Source of the DNA: Chloroflexota bacterium
GTDB taxonomy: Bacteria > Chloroflexota > Anaerolineae > Anaerolineales > Villigracilaceae
Reading direction: 5' to 3'
Length of the DNA: 7,286 nt
Assembly (NCBI GenBank): GCA_021796155.1
Contig: JAJYOO010000111.1
Coordinates: 1 to 7,286 of the forward strand
The translations under genes were made by a program, and so were the position numbers. Positions 5,874 to 7,286 of this stretch are shown piece after piece (within the stretch, counting starts at the first letter, position 1; the number at the start of each line of letters is the position of its first letter). The notes beneath the pieces are model-generated. The model had not been told where the DNA came from. It did not search any database and worked only from the letters and a program-made list of their open reading frames with translations.

Positions 5874-6810
5874 GGATCATCTCCGAGCGCACGGCTTGGA
5901 CATCGGCCATGACTTTGAGATAAACCTGTTCCAAAGTGCGCGGCACTTCCTGGAATGCCACCAGCGGCGCATTCATGGATGTCAACTCGCGCAACATCAG
6001 CGGATTTGCCTCACGCGGATTCTCAATGCGAAACCGCAAACACATCTGGCTCTGATCAGTCAACGTCACACCATCCGGCAATTCCATTCCATCCATTTTC
6101 CACGGCGAAGAAAAAATCGCTTCATATTCGGCCACACCAAGCACCTTTTGCTTCAACTCATCGAGTGTGCCGGTCATCAAAATGCGACCTTTATATATAA
6201 TCGCTATAATGTCGGCTAAAGTTTCGGCCTCGGCCAGATTATGTGTGCAGATCACAATCGTTCGCTGGGAAGATTTCAGGCGCGCAATCTCGTCCCGCAC
6301 AAGCCGCGCCGATTCCGGGTCCATGGCGGAGGTCGGTTCATCGAGCAACAAGACTGGCGGTTCGTGCATCAAAGCGCGCGCCAACGCAAGTTTCTGTCGC
6401 ATCCCTTTGGAATACTCGCCAATGCGATGCGAACCAGCCTCGGCCAGGCCAAAATAATCCAGCAGATAATCGCTGCGCGATTTGCGTCCGCTCGCGTCGA
6501 GACGATAAACCTTTCCAAAGAAATCGAGATATTCGACCCCGGTCATCCGCATGTACAAACCGTGCTGTTCCGTCAAAACTCCAACCGAAGCGCGGACCTT
6601 GCCGCCAAAACGCGATACATCATAACCCGCGACGCGCGCCGAGCCGCGTGTCGGGGAAAGCAGCGATGTCAACATGCGAACGGTCGTGGTTTTCCCTGCA
6701 CCGTTTTGTCCGAGCAAAGCAAGAATCTGTCCGGGCTTTACAGAAAGCGTAATGCCTTCCACCGCCCAAAAATCGTTGAATTGTTTGCTTAAATCTTGTG
6801 CTTCAATCAT
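5866..6810 (-). CDS. ABC transporter ATP-binding protein (exporter type)
   Basis: Cytoplasmic ATPase subunit that powers the permease encoded next. All motifs are present: Walker A GQNGAGKTT (34-42), Q-loop Gln at 82, signature YSKGMRQK (133-140; SKGM in place of LSGGQ, common in this NatA-like exporter family), Walker B VLLLDEPT (153-160), D-loop SAMD (161-164) and switch His 190 (THN). A C-terminal extension of about 90 residues follows the nucleotide-binding domain, as in CcmA/NatA-type drug or lipid exporters. The stop codon overlaps the permease start by 8 bp, so the two are translationally coupled. No good Shine-Dalgarno precedes the ATG, and the predicted -10 lies only 8 nt upstream, which suggests leaderless initiation. 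The substrate cannot be told from sequence. Confidence 0.93.
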   Translation of the reverse strand: MIEAQDLSKQFNDFWAVEGITLSVKPGQILALLGQNGAGKTTTVRMLTSLLSPTRGSARVAGYDVSRFGGKVRASVGVLTEQHGLYMRMTGVEYLDFFGKVYRLDASGRKSRSDYLLDYFGLAEAGSHRIGEYSKGMRQKLALARALMHEPPVLLLDEPTSAMDPESARLVRDEIARLKSSQRTIVICTHNLAEAETLADIIAIIYKGRILMTGTLDELKQKVLGVAEYEAIFSSPWKMDGMELPDGVTLTDQSQMCLRFRIENPREANPLMLRELTSMNAPLVAFQEVPRTLEQVYLKVMADVQAVRSEMIHA

Positions 6811-6818
6811 TGATGTCC

Positions 6819-6847
6819 AGCATAAAATGTTCAGAGGACAGCGTCAA
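6819..6847 (-). promoter_or_regulatory. Promoter of the ABC operon, probably giving a leaderless mRNA
   Basis: On the minus strand TTGACG (6847-6842), a 17-nt spacer and TATGCT (6824-6819) form a sigma-70-type promoter. Only 8 nt separate the -10 from the ATPase ATG at 6810, so transcription should start at or next to the ATG. The missing Shine-Dalgarno fits this. Confidence 0.6.
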
Positions 6848-6867
6848 TGAGACAACAGTCCTCTGAA
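6830..6867 (-). repeat. 10-bp inverted repeat around the ABC operon -35 element (candidate operator)
   Basis: TTCAGAGGAC (6867-6858) and GTCCTCTGAA (6839-6830) are perfect 10-bp inverted repeats separated by 18 nt. The -35 hexamer lies in the spacer and the right arm fills the -35/-10 spacer. A dimeric regulator bound here would control the ABC operon. The alternative is a hairpin that ends the upstream gene, but no good T-run follows the right arm. Confidence 0.5.
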
Positions 6868-6909
6868 AGCATTACAAATATTTAGAGCGCTTGTAAAGGA
6901 CGGCTGACT

Positions 6910-7203
6910 CTAATCGCTTGTTTTCTTCTTAGTCGCGGTTTTTCTGGTTGAAGTTTTCTTTGGTGAGCTGCTTGACGTCTTTCGAGCAGACGTTTTGCGG
7001 ACTGGCTTTTCGGCGATTGGCTCATCAGAGATCAACGCTGCGCTTTTCATCGCCTCGACCATGACCGGAGCGGATTCCGTTTCTTCAACCGTCGCCCCGC
7101 TGCGGTGGCGCCAGATAAAGAACGCCGCGGCCAAGACGGCTACGACTGCGCTCAAAGTTTGGTTGATGTTGATGGAAAAAACCCTCGAAGCATCGAGTCG
7201 CAA
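6910..7203 (-). CDS. Small membrane-anchored protein with a Lys/Thr/Ser-rich tail, N-terminus uncertain
   Basis: I do not recognise a family. Counting from the TTG at 7203, residues 13-31 (INQTLSAVVAVLAAAFFIW) form one membrane segment, followed by the positive patch RHR. An acidic stretch comes next (about 38-65), then a strongly basic, low-complexity tail from about 66 (KPVRKTSARKTSSSSPKKT and similar KT/RKT repeats). The tail is probably disordered and could bind nucleic acid or acidic polymers. The TTG start is not convincing: no Shine-Dalgarno is seen, and the frame stays open upstream through hydrophobic-looking codons (ITYPVIRFSLDF) to 7235, where the sequence turns into the inverted permease copy. 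The only upstream stop (7255-7257) lies inside that copy. The true protein is therefore probably longer and its beginning is missing. It is 99 nt upstream of the ABC operon on the same strand. Confidence 0.55.
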   Translation of the reverse strand: MRLDASRVFSININQTLSAVVAVLAAAFFIWRHRSGATVEETESAPVMVEAMKSAALISDEPIAEKPVRKTSARKTSSSSPKKTSTRKTATKKKTSD

Positions 7204-7235
7204 AAAGTCCAGAGAGAAGCGGATGACAGGATAGG

Positions 7236-7286
7236 TGATGACCTTGACAATCGCTCACGCGGTCTTGATGGTCAGCGCGGCGATTG
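7236..7286. repeat. 51-bp exact inverted copy of positions 5369-5419
   Basis: Read on the minus strand, 7286-7236 is identical to plus-strand 5369-5419 across all 51 bases and diverges at the next base (5420 against 7235). The source lies inside the permease gene, around codons 153-169. The copy runs off the window edge, so the match may be longer. An amplification or assembly fold-back is the likeliest cause; a true inverted repeat flanking an invertible segment is the alternative. Confidence 0.95.

Noticed and set aside
6241..6792. Long plus-strand frames (169 and 183 codons) opposite the ABC ATPase
   Set aside because: The minus-strand frame holds all ABC motifs in order; the opposite frames are typical GC-driven shadows.
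1..7286. CRISPR arrays, tRNA/rRNA genes, insertion sequences, attachment sites
   Set aside because: No spaced direct repeats, tRNA-like folds, transposase motifs or target-site duplications were seen on reading both strands.

Overview
The window reads as an ordinary bacterial chromosome segment. It is almost all protein-coding, with short gaps, Shine-Dalgarno sites and several extended -10 promoters. Most genes lie on the minus strand. The gene content (an ABC-2 permease fused to a SpoIIM-like domain, an HNH protein, a TIGR01777 epimerase) would fit a Chloroflexota/Anaerolineae-type genome. That is recollection-based inference and weak; no rRNA or other phylogenetic marker is present.

Layout, left to right. 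1-1337 (minus) is tyrosyl-tRNA synthetase, complete through the catalytic domain, but at about position 239 it switches in frame into the C-terminal half of the Ffh (SRP54) GTPase domain and runs off the window. 1338-1467 is the tyrS leader and the most interesting element here. An extended -10 promoter lies directly before a 14-codon ORF, MNLVSTFTYYYSRA, with three consecutive Tyr codons. After it come four RNA segments that can fold as 1:2 plus a 3:4 intrinsic terminator, or as a competing 2:3 antiterminator. This is the architecture of a trp-type, ribosome-mediated transcription attenuator, here apparently tuned to tyrosyl-tRNA and controlling tyrS. 1468-2157 (minus) is a lipoprotein of unknown function and 2171-3061 (minus) a TIGR01777/SDR39U1 NAD(P)-binding protein; the two probably form one transcription unit. 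3108-3611 (plus) is an HNH endonuclease-family protein whose start codon sits in the loop of a 7-bp hairpin. 3625-3656 is a strong bidirectional terminator between convergent units. 3678-6810 (minus) is a compact operon: ABC ATPase, ABC-2 permease/SpoIIM fusion (8-bp overlap), then an RNase Z-like metallo-hydrolase (6-nt gap). Its promoter lies so close to the ATPase start that the mRNA is probably leaderless. 6910-7203 (minus) is a small membrane-anchored protein with a Lys/Thr/Ser-rich tail whose true N-terminus is probably missing.

Caution on both ends. The last 51 bases (7236-7286) are an exact inverted copy of 5369-5419 inside the permease gene, and the left end is a TyrS/Ffh chimera. 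Both look more like junction artefacts of amplification or assembly than biology, though an invertible segment or a real fusion cannot be excluded from sequence alone. The attenuator lies well inside the window and its reading does not depend on either end.
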